The notes beneath the pieces were generated by a model that was not told where the DNA came from, did no database searches, and worked only from the letters and a program-made list of their open reading frames with translations. A DNA stretch of 64,000 bases from Viridothelium virens. Lineage: Eukaryota; Ascomycota; Dothideomycetes; Trypetheliales; Trypetheliaceae. Shown here in pieces: positions 1 through 9,741 of this stretch; position 1 is the stretch's first letter; each line of letters opens with the position of its first letter. Location: positions 186,001-250,000 of the forward strand of contig ML991779.1 of the NCBI GenBank assembly GCA_010094025.1, given 5' to 3'. The position numbers were made by a program, and so were the translations under genes.

Positions 1-170
1 TGATGATGGCATGTCCTGACCCGGAGGGACAGCTTTGACTTGAGAGCGGTCGGAGGTGGATCACCGAACCCTGCAAAAGCATCCGTGGGGTTCACACCTG
101 TCGCTGAACTTTTCTCGTCCGCACCGCCACTAGCTTTACATGAACTTCAGAAAGAGGGAAAGAGCATGTG

Positions 171-912
171 ATGGCGCCAGCCTTCAAGAAGAGGAAGGTC
201 GTTCCAGTGGAGGAGATTTCATTTGATGAAGCTGCGCGGGAGCAATATCTTACAGGATTTCACAAGCGCAAGCAGCAGAGGATCAAACAAGCTCAAGAAG
301 AGGCTGCTAAACGGGAGCAAGATGAACGAATCAAGGAGCGCAAAGAAGTTAGCAGATAGCTATGTAAAATTAGGGCTTGTGCTGATCTTGCAATTACAGA
401 TGCGAAAGCGAAGGCGACAGCAACTGGAGGAGCACGTCGAAGCGGTCAATTCTATGCTACGCAACATAAATGGGCACGCGGATATCAATGAGGAGGACGC
501 AAATGATGTACCTGAACCAAACGGTGGGGAAGAGTGGGCAGGTTTCGAAGAGCCACCGGAGATCAATCGAGTGGATGAGTACATCGATGAGGATAAGTAT
601 GCCACAGTCACCGTGGAGTCGGTGCATGTGGCGAAGGACGGACTCCATGTCGCTATGGAGGAGAATGACGGCGATAATGATGATGACGAGGACGATCAGG
701 TTGCAGATTCAGACCCAGAAGAGAAAGACCGTGAGAGAGATACCTCAAACGGCAAGCTACAAAAGAAGCGAATATGGACGAAGGAGAAACCAGCGGGCAA
801 CAAACCAAAGAAGAGAAAGAAATTTCGATACGAGAGTGCAGCAGAACGTAAAGTAACGAGGCAGAAGCAGAAGGCTAGAAATTCCAAAGCTGCAAAAGCC
901 CGTCGTGGCTAA
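171..912 (+). CDS. rrp17: Rrp17/Nop25 family nucleolar rRNA-processing protein
   Basis: Two exons, 171-347 and 400-912, with a 52-nt intron (348-399, GTTAGC donor, TTACAG acceptor); 229 codons. The N-terminus starts MAPAFKKRK and carries the family signature: a conserved SFDEAAREQYLTGFHKRK stretch followed by a long basic helix ending in LEEHVEAVN across the splice junction. The middle (about residues 95-165) is acidic and the C-terminus is a lysine/arginine-rich nucleolar-type tail. The family (yeast Rrp17, animal Nop25/NOL12) includes 5'-3' exonucleases and RNA-binding factors of 60S pre-rRNA maturation in the nucleolus. ATG 171 is used rather than the upstream GTG because it opens directly into the conserved block. 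It converges on tropomyosin with about 220 bp between the stops. Exon joining is my inference; the family call is firm. Confidence 0.88.
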
Positions 913-1134
913 GACATAGCTTGTCACAGACTTGCCCTTCATGCGTAGCCGAACCTTTGATGTGAATCACTTTCATTCCTGCATCTATGTATGAGGATCA
1001 GAAGATATCGACCTATGAAGTCCACGGCGCCGTCGAACAAGTATTACCGTGCACCGTCCAGATTACAATCTATAGCAACGACTTCTGACATCAACGGAAC
1101 TTCGTGAACCAGCTTCCCCTCCCTTCTGAATGGT

Positions 1135-1802
1135 TTAGATGTTCCCAATCTCGGCCACAAAGTCGTCGAGCTCTTTCTTGGTATCGCCATATTTTTTAGC
1201 CATCTCCTCGTATTTAGATTCCCATTGGTCGCGCGAGCTCTCGAGTGCTTGTACTTTGCGTTCGTAGTGCCCTGATTTGACATCCGTCTGGCGGAGTCTA
1301 TGTTCGGGGTCAGTAGAGTCCCCAGATGTTCACTCATATTGGTTTATTCGGTAATGCGTACTTCTCATTGGCCTCCCTCAAATTCTTGTCTGCCTCCTCA
1401 GCTTCTTCCTCAAGCAACTGTAGCCTCCGCTGAAGGGTCTCGTTCTGTTGACCGTGGGCACCACTCTCTTCCGCGGCAGCTTTGGCGTCCTTGATGCCTC
1501 CTTCCAGTTTCTCAACTTCGGATTCGAGGAGTTGGTTCTTGTGTGAAAGTGAGGTAATCTCTTGTTCCTTTGTGAGATTCTCTTGCTCAAGAGTCTTTAC
1601 TTTAGAAGAAAGCTCCTCGACCTTAGCGTGGGCTTCGTCGGCTTCCTCGCGAAGAGCGGCAAGACGCTGAGGAGGAAATTGTTAGCCCTGAAAGAGTGCG
1701 AAGATTGGGTGATTCTATTCCATTGCCGGGGTCTGATTACGCATACGACAGTAGCATTGTGGGGTACAGTGGGGGACAACGCACCTTCTTGATTTGATCC
1801 AT
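1135..1802 (-). CDS. Tropomyosin
   Basis: Three exons on the minus strand: 1785-1802 (18 nt, encoding MDQIKK), 1362-1666 and 1135-1297. They join to 161 residues, exactly the length usual for fungal tropomyosin (S. pombe Cdc8 size). The whole product is a continuous alpha-helical coiled coil rich in E, K, L and A, with fungal-typical segments ADEAHAKVEELSSKVK, LQLLEEEAEEADKNL and the C-terminal DFVAEIGNI. It polymerises along formin-nucleated actin filaments and stabilises actin cables and the cytokinetic ring. The 18-nt first exon followed by a 118-nt intron is easily missed by gene callers. The second intron is 1298-1361. It is divergent from the securin-like gene with 338 bp between the start codons. 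Confidence 0.93.
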
Positions 1803-2140
1803 GGTTGCAGTGAGCGAGGGACAGAGGTAGACAGAAGGTTCTAGAGAGACTTTCCGAGGTACAGGTTGACTTTGCAAGAAAAGTCAGGAATTGATCTGCT
1901 GGGTTCGTGAATGGCGATTTGTGTCTGACGGTGGGGTGTCTTCAAGCGATCGCTCAGTGTCGTCTGGCCTGTTGCAAGCCCAGCTGCAGGGTCTCTGATC
2001 CGGCAGTAACCCCTGTCCGTTGCTCGGCGACGACAACATCAACAAAACTCATTCCGGACTTCATCCACCTCGACGTCGATATCTGTCTATTCGCTACACT
2101 TATTGACGGAACTCCAGGAGCTCAATGCGCTATTCTCAAG
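1803..2140. promoter_or_regulatory. Divergent promoter region, tropomyosin / securin-like gene
   Basis: This is the 338-bp region between two divergent start codons. A GC-poor stretch around 2030-2100 precedes the plus-strand ATG. An open plus-strand reading frame extends upstream to 1907, but it has no family-like content and is probably untranslated leader. No clear TATA box is seen. Confidence 0.4.
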
Positions 2141-3701
2141 ATGTTAGCAGCAGCCCACGATCAAGAAAATCTGGCGCATGCTCGTCAGACCGCTGCTGCT
2201 GCTAAACCACTGAATCATGGAACCAGAGGCGCGAAGACGCCTGCAAACAAGGGCCCAAAGACACCATTCCGTATCCCACTGAATGACGAAAATGCTCCTC
2301 TAAAGACCGGAAAGTCTGTTCTCAAGGCCAACGTCCAACATTATGATGATCCCGCAAAAGATGCCAGAGATGGCAAAAGTGGCAAAGGTGGAAGTAGTAA
2401 CACTTTAGTCACTCCTGCTGGTGCGAAATATGAGCTACTTGAATCACGGGATGAATGCTAAAATTGACGTTCTAGGACCACGTAATCGCGCTCCATTGGG
2501 AATGAAAACTACAAATGCCAAGGCAAAAGCTTTTCAAACTCCGGCACCTCTATCAATCGACCATGCAAAAGAAAAGTCAATACCCAAATCACTCAGCCCA
2601 CGCATGCGACGAGCAAAAGTCAAGGTACATCATGAAGGACCAAATAAGGTTGAAGCAGGGAATGAAGAACCTGAGATCGAATATATGCCCCCTCAGCCCA
2701 AACGTAAGTCGCATTGCACATTCGCAAAGACTAGAAAAAAAAAAAACTCATGAGCTTCAGCACTCCGCGATGATCCAGATGACTATCCTGCCGACAAACA
2801 ATACCCTATGTTCTCACCAGAGAACATCACACGCGGTCTATACGCCACCTTTTCCGGTGCTGACGATGAGGATTTTATCGCAAAGCGTGAGAAGGAAGAA
2901 GCAGAAGCTCAGGCCGAGCACGAAAAGAACATGGATGATTTGCTTCAAAGCGCCATAGATAACGACCCGGTCCTCAACTTTTTCGATACCGCAGACACAA
3001 ACGCTTCTACAGGTGGCAAGCTAGCTGACAAACAGCTCGAGGCAAAGAAAAAGAGAAGCGCGCCTACCCAGGAGCCTTCAATCTCCGTCTCTAAGTCTGC
3101 CGCATCGGCCCTTTCACGTCCATCAAAACCCCACACCTCAACCCGTCCTACGGCATCAAGCACTCAGAAGGCCAAGACACCGACTCCTACCGCCCCATCG
3201 GGGCGCAAGCAACTCACGACAGCTACCTCGGCAGCAATGAACCCATCCAGTCTCCGCACCACCTCCGGCAACGTCACCGCATCACGCACCACGCTTGGCT
3301 ACGCCCAAGGACGCACCGCATCCTCGAACCTCCGCCGGCCCCTTCAGGACGTCATGCGCGATCAAACCCCGGTATCTGGCGAGCGTGGCTCCAGCACCAC
3401 AGTCAAGCCCAAAAAACCTGCTTCGTCCTCCCGACCCACCAGCGCCATGGCTCCTAGCGCGCGTCGTGTCGCGATTCAGAAGGAGAATCAGCGCCCTGCT
3501 GCAGCGACATCGTCCGCTGCGGATCCAGAGGGTGTGGAAGCGGCGGCTGTGGATGCTTGGCTCCGTGAGCACGGAGATCAGCTCGGCCTTGGTGGACCGG
3601 GTAGGGAGGAAGATGGGGACGGGTCTGAGATGAGACAGCTGCCGATGCTGGACGACATGTTACGAGAGGAAGCTCTACAGGAGTGGCGGTTTGATTTGTG
3701 A
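2141..3701 (+). CDS. Securin-like protein (Cut2/Pds1 type)
   Basis: Three exons, 2141-2420, 2476-2703 and 2761-3701, with 55- and 57-nt introns; 482 residues. The protein is mostly disordered and rich in S, T, P and K. Residues about 98-102 read RAPLG within RAPLGMKTTN, which closely resembles the destruction box of fission yeast Cut2 (RAPLG). A second RxxL (RRPL) lies in the C-terminal half. The N-terminus has a conserved KTPFRIPLNDENAPL block, a basic repeat region follows, and the tail is acidic (LPMLDDMLREEALQEW). Securins bind and inhibit separase until APC/C-driven degradation at anaphase. The assignment rests on the D-box and general architecture, because securins diverge quickly. It could also be another APC/C substrate. 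Confidence 0.55.
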
Positions 3702-4537
3702 GATGTCAGGGCGTGGTTTGCTGATCTCTTGTAGGGAGGGTTTAGTACTACCGAAGTTTATTGCAGGGTATTCTGTGGGCGTTTCTCGAGGAGTTGAGCC
3801 GGATAACGGGTAAGGGAGATCCCAATGCCCACTGTGCCATTGCAGACGGGATGGTTTGATGTTAGCGTTTCTGGGATACCAACTACACCAGCAGACATTC
3901 TTTATATTTCCTTTCTGTCCAACGTGGTCTTTCGAAAGCACGGAAAGCTAAACAGCACTTTCAATTACTTCGTTTCGATGGTTCTCGATGGTATGGACCA
4001 CCTGGCTACCGGACTCATCTTCGCTACAAAGCAACGAACTTGTAGCTTTCGTAGCGATTTCAGCGTCGCTCTCCGTAAATATCTTCACGACGTGCAAATG
4101 AGCTGGAAGACTCAGAACTTTCAAATATGCTTTTTAATGTCGGCGCTAGCTTTGCAAGGCGCTATTCAGAGCCAAGAGTAGCTACTAAGCGTAAATAGGA
4201 ACATCCATCAAATAGTATTTCAAGCTGCTGAGCGCCCTAATGAGAGCCGATATCGTGCTCAAATGCCGTAGTGATGAAGAATCAAAGCAACCAGCCGTGC
4301 CCCCTATTGACATGATACATTCATGAGCCGGAAACACGTTGCAGAGTAAAAGGGCCAAGCTTAACGCCCCCGCTAATGACAGGTCAAAAATCACTGAATG
4401 ACCAAAATGCTTGGCTGGATAGGTAGCCTCCAGGATACCTTCATGAGGTCGTTGGTCCTCGTAAAAAAAAAGCCACAAACGCATCAAAATACGCGTCTGA
4501 ACCGTATGCCCTGGATACGTATGGCGTGAAATTGGTT
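3702..4537. other. Intergenic region with an unsupported 118-codon ORF
   Basis: These 836 bp lie between the stops of the securin-like gene and the SWIB gene, which converge. The only open stretch is 3825-4181 on the plus strand (118 codons, hydrophobic, no recognisable motif). It overlaps where 3' UTR is expected. I see no RNA gene or repeat here. Confidence 0.35.
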
Positions 4538-5600
4538 CTAGTCTTCATCCACAGGGTAGAGCTGAGAAGCGAGGATCTTGTTCATGGTGAACATATGCAC
4601 ACGATCCTGCTTGAAGACGGCGCGCATCGCATCATCGCAGCGTATTTGGCGCTTGTCGTTCGGATCTTGCAGATCCCGTTCCTTGACATATTCCCAGATC
4701 TTCTTGACCGTCTGCGGGCGTGAAAGAACAGTTTCACCTACGAGTGAGGCGAGGGGCGTAGAGAGGTTCATGGGTTTCTTATAGAGTTCGGTCAGCTGCT
4801 CGGTCCACAAAGGGACCTGATGATGGTCCGTGTGGGGATGTGGGTAAGACTCACGTGAAAGGCTCCGTTACGCTTTTTCTCCTTCTTCTCGCCGCCAGTA
4901 CCAGAGTCTAGGTCGCTGTCGTCGTCGTCTTTAACCTTCGCGGAGCTCTTCTTCTTAGGCGACTTCTTGTCCTTCTTCGGTTTAGCGACCACCCGCTTCT
5001 TCTGGCTACCCCCCCTTGTTGGCCGAGCGCGGCTATTCTCCTCGGCCTGAAGACGAGCAGCAAAAGCGGCATCGTCATCTAGGGAGTCGCGCTGCTTCTT
5101 GTTCTTCTTCTTCGGAGGCGGGGTGTCTTCAGCGGGTTCGGAGAGTTCGGACTCGTCTTGAGGCTCCTCAGTGGCGGGGCGCTTTTGTGGAGAGGATGAG
5201 GACGTCGCGCCGGCGTGATTGGAGGTGCCATTGCTCTTTGCACCGTTCGTTTCGCGCTCAGTGGGGGTAGGTTCTGCATTGGCAGCGGCTGTCCGTGCAG
5301 CGTTGGCCTTGTCGAAACGCTCAATGATGAGATCATTGATGGGTCCCTATAAAGACGAGTCACTCCTTAGTGCTATATGACAGCATGAAGGGACATGTAT
5401 ACTTTGAGCGAGCCAAGATCCTCATTCACTTTGGCTTGCAAACCCTTGCGAACAGTCTTGGCCGTAATGGTGGTGAGATCAGCGGCGGCAAGGATTTTAT
5501 CGATGATGCCTGTGTAGGATGCTTTCGCCTCGGACGACACTTTGAAATGGTTAGCGACTACACTGGGTAGTATAAAAGCGTTGAACATCTTACACGACAT
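4538..5600 (-). CDS. DEK_C and SWIB/MDM2 domain protein (Uaf30/Tri1-like)
   Basis: Four exons on the minus strand: 5594-5600 (7 nt), 5403-5539, 4855-5346 and 4538-4777; 291 residues. The N-terminus folds as a DEK_C domain (YTGIIDKILAAADLTTITAK...). The middle is acidic then lysine-rich (KKKNKKQ, KPKKDKKSPKKKSS). The C-terminal 80 residues are a SWIB domain: KPMNLS, SRPQTVKKIWEYVKERDL, DKRQIRCDD, FTMNKILASQLYPVDE. Fungal homologues are Uaf30, a subunit of the upstream activating factor for RNA polymerase I, and its paralogue Tri1. The last intron (4778-4854) uses the more distal TATAAG acceptor, which restores the junction GAFH-KPMNLS and has a GCTGAC branch site just upstream. I cannot separate Uaf30 from Tri1. 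Confidence 0.87.
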
Positions 5601-6126
5601 GATCGAAGCTTGTACCCGTGACTACGCGAGAGTCTCGTGGAAAGAGAAAGAAATGTTGCGGAAGACAAAGTGAGCGTAGAGATTGGCGGTTCGTGAGCAG
5701 AAAGCGCGCCCGGTTGGCAATTGTAGCTCTTTCAAACGGGCGTCTGCAGCGAGAACAGCAGCAATGGGTGGCGGGTAAGGTTAATGTCGGGTGGGGGGAT
5801 TCCCTTCACAAGTCCGGAGGGCGTCAATGCAAGAACACAACAGAAAGAGGATGCAATTAGAAGTTAGTAGGTATTGATTCAGAGAACGAGCGTTACCGCA
5901 TAGCGCCCAAGGCCGTAGCAATCACGGGCACGTCAAAATGCGTGTTGTTCGGAGGTGAGCTGCGGCATGTCTGGAGTGATGCCAAAGTCGGGCTGGTGCC
6001 AACTGCCAAAGCCAACTTTTTGTCCCCAATTGCTGCGCCACTTCTGAACTCCAGAACTCCGGATCCGGGACATCCAAGGCAAGCCACACCCTTAAACCCA
6101 CATTCGTCAAAACTTCGCCTCCCGCA

Positions 6127-6156
6127 AAGTCAACGATCAAGTCAACGATCAAGTCA
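6127..6156. repeat. Short tandem repeat, 12-nt unit, 2.5 copies
   Basis: The unit AAGTCAACGATC is repeated perfectly twice plus six bases, in the promoter of the eIF3b gene. Confidence 0.8.
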
Positions 6157-6175
6157 CCTGTGAGACATCAGAGCT

Positions 6176-6247
6176 TGACTCTGCTCAGCATCGACGAGTC
6201 ACTATTTGATTCAAGCCGTGACTATTTACACTAATTAGTCTGAGTCA
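6176..6247. promoter_or_regulatory. Cluster of three Gcn4/CpcA-type boxes upstream of eIF3b
   Basis: A TGACTC at 6176-6181, a GAGTCA at 6196-6201 and a full palindromic TGAGTCA at 6241-6247 lie 100-170 bp before the eIF3b ATG. TGASTCA is the known binding site of the bZIP activator Gcn4 (CpcA/Cpc1 in filamentous fungi). The sites are seen directly; function is inferred. The region also serves the divergent SWIB gene. Confidence 0.5.
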
Positions 6248-6345
6248 TTCCACTCAGAAGGTCGAGCGTCACCAGAGTCTAGGCGCCTTACGGGCTATTA
6301 AAGGCCCCGCAGGAGTCTGTTCAAACCCGAGACAATCCAGACAAG

Positions 6346-8547
6346 ATGGCACCCAGTTTCCAAGATCTGCCGCAAGACGGTGTCGACGACCATGACGAAG
6401 ACGAAATCGACTTTTCGGATCTCCAAGAAGCGTATAATGTCCACCTCGAAGAAGGATTAGATACTTTCGTTGTCGTCGATGGCTTGCCCGTGGTGCCGGA
6501 AGAGAGTCGAGAGAAGCTTACAAAATTCGTCGGACGGAAACTCACATCTGTTGGAAGGCTCAAGGGTGAGATGTTCATGCCAATCGATGACTCCGGAAAG
6601 ACTCAAGGGTTCGCCTTCGTCGAATATGAAAGCCCTGATCAAGCCGCCGCTGCAATTAAGCAATTACATGGCGTTCCTTTGGACAAGAAGCATACTATGG
6701 CTGTCAACAAATTGACCGATATCGATCGTTATGGGAACGCAGACTTCGACGACGAGTACCATGCACCAGTATTGCCCGACTTTGCTGAGAAGGAGCATCT
6801 ACGATGGTGGGTTGGGGACGGCCGAGACCAGCTGGCTATGTATCGCAATGATATGGTTGGAGTATTTTGGAATGAGAAAGAAGAAGGATTAGAGAACTGC
6901 GTAGATCGAGAGCATTGGACAGAAGCATTCGTTCAGTGGTCGCCACTCGGCACATATCTCACTTCCGTCCACTCTCAAGGTGTTCAATTATGGGGTGGCC
7001 CGAGCTGGACAAGACAGATGAGGTTCGCACATCCTGGTGTCAACCTTGTCGATTTCTCGCCAAACGAAAACTACCTTGTCACTTGGTCACACCGTCCGCT
7101 CACTGTCGATGAGAACCATCCTATCTTGTCTGTTGAAGAGGACGGGAAGAACTATATCATCTGGGATATCGCTACTGGCAAGGTCCTCAGATCTTTCGTC
7201 ACAATTGACCTCCCAGGACCACCCACGGATGCTGAAGGGAATCCCGTTAAGAAGAAGATTCAATGGCCTGCTTTCAAATGGTCCGCCGACGATAAATACG
7301 TCGCCCGTATGACTCCTGCTCAATCTGTATCCGTTTACGAGCTGCCCCGCATGAATCTCCTTGACAAGCAATCCATCAAGATCGAAGGTATCATAGACTT
7401 TGAATGGTCTCCCGCCACACCCCAACGTGATAGCAAGAAAGATTACGAACAATTGTTCTGCTTTTGGACACCCGAGCTCGGCTCCAATCCCGCCAAGGTC
7501 GGTCTCATGTCCATCCCATCCAAAGAAATCGTTCGAACCCGCAATTTATTCAATGTCTCCGATGCAAAGCTGCACTGGCAGTCTGACGCGAAATACGTAT
7601 GCGTCAAAGTCGACCGACACTCAAAGTCTAAAAAATCTCTTGCCACTAATCTCGAAATATTCCGTGTCCAAGAAAAAGGCGTTCCCGTCGAAGTCGTCGA
7701 TGCCATCAAAGACACGGTCATCAACTTCGCTTGGGAGCCGCATGGCGATCGCTTCGTCCTCATCACCGCCGGCGAAGTCCCCGTTGGCGCCGCCGTTCCC
7801 CCCAAAACATCTATCTCCTTCTTCTGTCCTGAGAAGGTCAAGCCACCCGCGGTGGGCAATTTCAAGCTCATTAAGACCATCGACAAGAAGAACAGCAATG
7901 CCATCTACTGGTCTCCCAAGGGCCGCTTCGTTGTCGTCGCCACTGTGCACTCGAATCAGTCCTTCGATCTTGACTTTTGGGATCTCGATTTTGAAGGCGA
8001 GAAGGAGGAGAAGGACAAAGATCTCACGGCAAACTTGCAGTTGATGGCAACAGGCGACCATTACGGGGTGACTGACATTGAATGGGACCCTTCCGGGCGA
8101 TACGTCATCACCTCCGCGAGCGTCTGGAAACACCAGATGGAAAACGGCTACCACCTGTACGACTTCAAGGGTGAGCTACTTAGGGAGGAGCCGGTCGAGA
8201 AGATCAAGCAATTGCTGTGGCGTCCACGTCCAACCACGATGCTGAGTAAGGATGAGCAGAAGAAGATTCGGAAGAACCTGAGGGAGTATAGTCGGGTGTT
8301 TGATCAGGAGGATGAGGATCGGAAGAACACGGCGAACCGGGAAGTGATAGAGCGGAGGAGGAGGGCGTTGGAGGAGTGGTTGGCGTGGAGGAGGGCAACG
8401 GAGGAAGACGTGAGGGAGGAGAGGAGTGAGCTGGGATTGGAGAAGTTGGATATCAATGGGGTCGATGGGGACGACGAAGCAGGCGGGGAGTACGTGGAAG
8501 AGATTGTAGAAGAAATCATTGATGAGACGGAGGAAGTGGTTACGTAG
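6346..8547 (+). CDS. prt1: Eukaryotic translation initiation factor 3 subunit B
   Basis: A single intronless exon encoding 733 residues, the usual length for fungal eIF3b/Prt1. An acidic N-terminus is followed by an RRM at about residues 40-125 (VVVDGLPVV as RNP2-like, [12 protein letters not shown] as RNP1). A beta-propeller of degenerate WD repeats fills about 200-630 ([43 protein letters not shown]). The C-terminal helix ([16 protein letters not shown]...) is the part that binds eIF3i and eIF3g. The protein is a scaffold of eIF3 on the 40S subunit. The cap-proximal ATG opens the conserved acidic block. The extreme C-terminus is strongly acidic. Three Gcn4-type boxes lie upstream. Confidence 0.97.
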   Translation: MAPSFQDLPQDGVDDHDEDEIDFSDLQEAYNVHLEEGLDTFVVVDGLPVVPEESREKLTKFVGRKLTSVGRLKGEMFMPIDDSGKTQGFAFVEYESPDQAAAAIKQLHGVPLDKKHTMAVNKLTDIDRYGNADFDDEYHAPVLPDFAEKEHLRWWVGDGRDQLAMYRNDMVGVFWNEKEEGLENCVDREHWTEAFVQWSPLGTYLTSVHSQGVQLWGGPSWTRQMRFAHPGVNLVDFSPNENYLVTWSHRPLTVDENHPILSVEEDGKNYIIWDIATGKVLRSFVTIDLPGPPTDAEGNPVKKKIQWPAFKWSADDKYVARMTPAQSVSVYELPRMNLLDKQSIKIEGIIDFEWSPATPQRDSKKDYEQLFCFWTPELGSNPAKVGLMSIPSKEIVRTRNLFNVSDAKLHWQSDAKYVCVKVDRHSKSKKSLATNLEIFRVQEKGVPVEVVDAIKDTVINFAWEPHGDRFVLITAGEVPVGAAVPPKTSISFFCPEKVKPPAVGNFKLIKTIDKKNSNAIYWSPKGRFVVVATVHSNQSFDLDFWDLDFEGEKEEKDKDLTANLQLMATGDHYGVTDIEWDPSGRYVITSASVWKHQMENGYHLYDFKGELLREEPVEKIKQLLWRPRPTTMLSKDEQKKIRKNLREYSRVFDQEDEDRKNTANREVIERRRRALEEWLAWRRATEEDVREERSELGLEKLDINGVDGDDEAGGEYVEEIVEEIIDETEEVVT

Positions 8548-8985
8548 CAAGCATAAAGTGACAACGAGCAAACGAATTATACGGTATGTGCTTCTGAAGT
8601 TTTGCGAATTTGGTGAAATCTGCATACCGATTCATAGAATGCGCACAAGGGCAGCACAGATCGAGCAATATCCTGCGTGATAGCTAAGTCGCTATTGATG
8701 GACCAAGAAAAGTCTACACCCGCTCTAGCAAACACAACATGGGGATTAAATAGCCCTTTGCCTCTGCTTTGTACCTTGGCCCTCCGCTCTGCATGTCCCC
8801 AAGACCCTCTTTCACCATGCTATTCTTTGAATCGTCATCTTGAAGTTTCCCCATAGCGCATACGGCTGTAACTGCAGAAGTCTACGAAGGTCAAATCATT
8901 TGAAAAAGGCACAAGATCAATCCATGTCCACGTCCAAGGGATCATCATGTCCCATCTTTTTCTTCGAGTCCAGTGGCCGTTTCTT
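8548..8985. other. Convergent 3' intergenic region
   Basis: These 438 bp separate the eIF3b stop from the stop of the minus-strand Gfd2-like gene. I see no gene, RNA or repeat in it beyond expected 3' UTRs. Confidence 0.5.
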
Positions 8986-9741
8986 TCACACCAATTGCGC
9001 TTTCGCGAGGGCCTCTAATCGGGCGATCCTTGGTTCGAGGTCCTCGCCACGAGCATTCATAAGTCCCAACATGAGAAGGAGGCGCAAAACACAGTTCGCA
9101 TGTGTGGCTACCGCAATGGGATCTTTATTGTGGTGACCGTCCCTCGTAGTAGGTATTTCAAAATAGTGGACCAGATTGAACGTGGCAAATGCTGGGCCGA
9201 CGTCCTTGCGAGTCAAGGTTTTCCGGGCTAAAAGGTGCGGGTCAAGATATCCAACGATGGGCGCGAAATAATGCCAATTCACGCCAAGCCGACGCATCAG
9301 CGCATCTGAGCTCCTTTCCAGCCCGCTACTCACGAGGACGATATTGCGAAGACGTCGTGATGTGGTTGGGTCAGGAAATCGTAAAGTTTGTGAGAGGAAA
9401 TCGAGCACATTCGCGGAGGAGTCATTCGGGAATTCCTCGAATGCGCCAAAGATATTCCGCGCTTGCCTTCTTTTACGCTTCCGATGAGCTCCGAAGACTG
9501 CTTGTCGGGTTTGAATCACATATCTTGGATCGAAGACTGAGGCGGGATCAAGATCTCGACTGTCCATTGTTGCGATACTGATTTCCTCGAGCCGATCTGC
9601 ATCGTTGCAGCCAGACTGGTTGTTCTTGAACTGATAGCAGACAAAGATAGCATCCTCGAACGGAGTGGGAAGGTTTCGATCAAGCTCGAGATAGAAACGT
9701 AGCATATTAAGATTAGAGGGATCGATAGGAATGGACTTCAT
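8986..9741 (-). CDS. Gfd2/YDR514C-like protein, probably nuclease-inactive
   Basis: A single exon of 251 codons. The ordering of motifs resembles the fungal Gfd2/YDR514C C-terminal domain, an RNase H-like DEDD fold. There is a hydrophobic first strand (AIFVCYQF), a central strand-turn YLDPHLLARKTL where relatives have a VDTxxLA motif, and near the C-terminus THANCVLRLLLMLGL where relatives have a GNDAxxTLxAL helix. The catalytic acidic residues expected in the first strand (DFE-like) and the final block are not present here, so it is probably a pseudo-enzyme. A basic patch RKRKRRQ lies near residue 90. The match is by motif order only. The function of fungal members is mostly unknown. Confidence 0.5.
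   Translation of the reverse strand: MKSIPIDPSNLNMLRFYLELDRNLPTPFEDAIFVCYQFKNNQSGCNDADRLEEISIATMDSRDLDPASVFDPRYVIQTRQAVFGAHRKRKRRQARNIFGAFEEFPNDSSANVLDFLSQTLRFPDPTTSRRLRNIVLVSSGLERSSDALMRRLGVNWHYFAPIVGYLDPHLLARKTLTRKDVGPAFATFNLVHYFEIPTTRDGHHNKDPIAVATHANCVLRLLLMLGLMNARGEDLEPRIARLEALAKAQLV

Noticed and set aside
1-40. TGATGA followed by CTGA, like C/D snoRNA boxes
   Set aside because: The spacing is too short, there is no second D box or terminal stem, and the left side is cut by the window.
4817-4854. 38-nt version of the last SWIB-gene intron
   Set aside because: Too short, and the distal acceptor at 4778 restores the conserved KPMNLS junction and has a branch site.
7400-8154. Long plus and minus ORFs inside eIF3b
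   Set aside because: Both overlap conserved WD-propeller sequence of eIF3b and are shadows.
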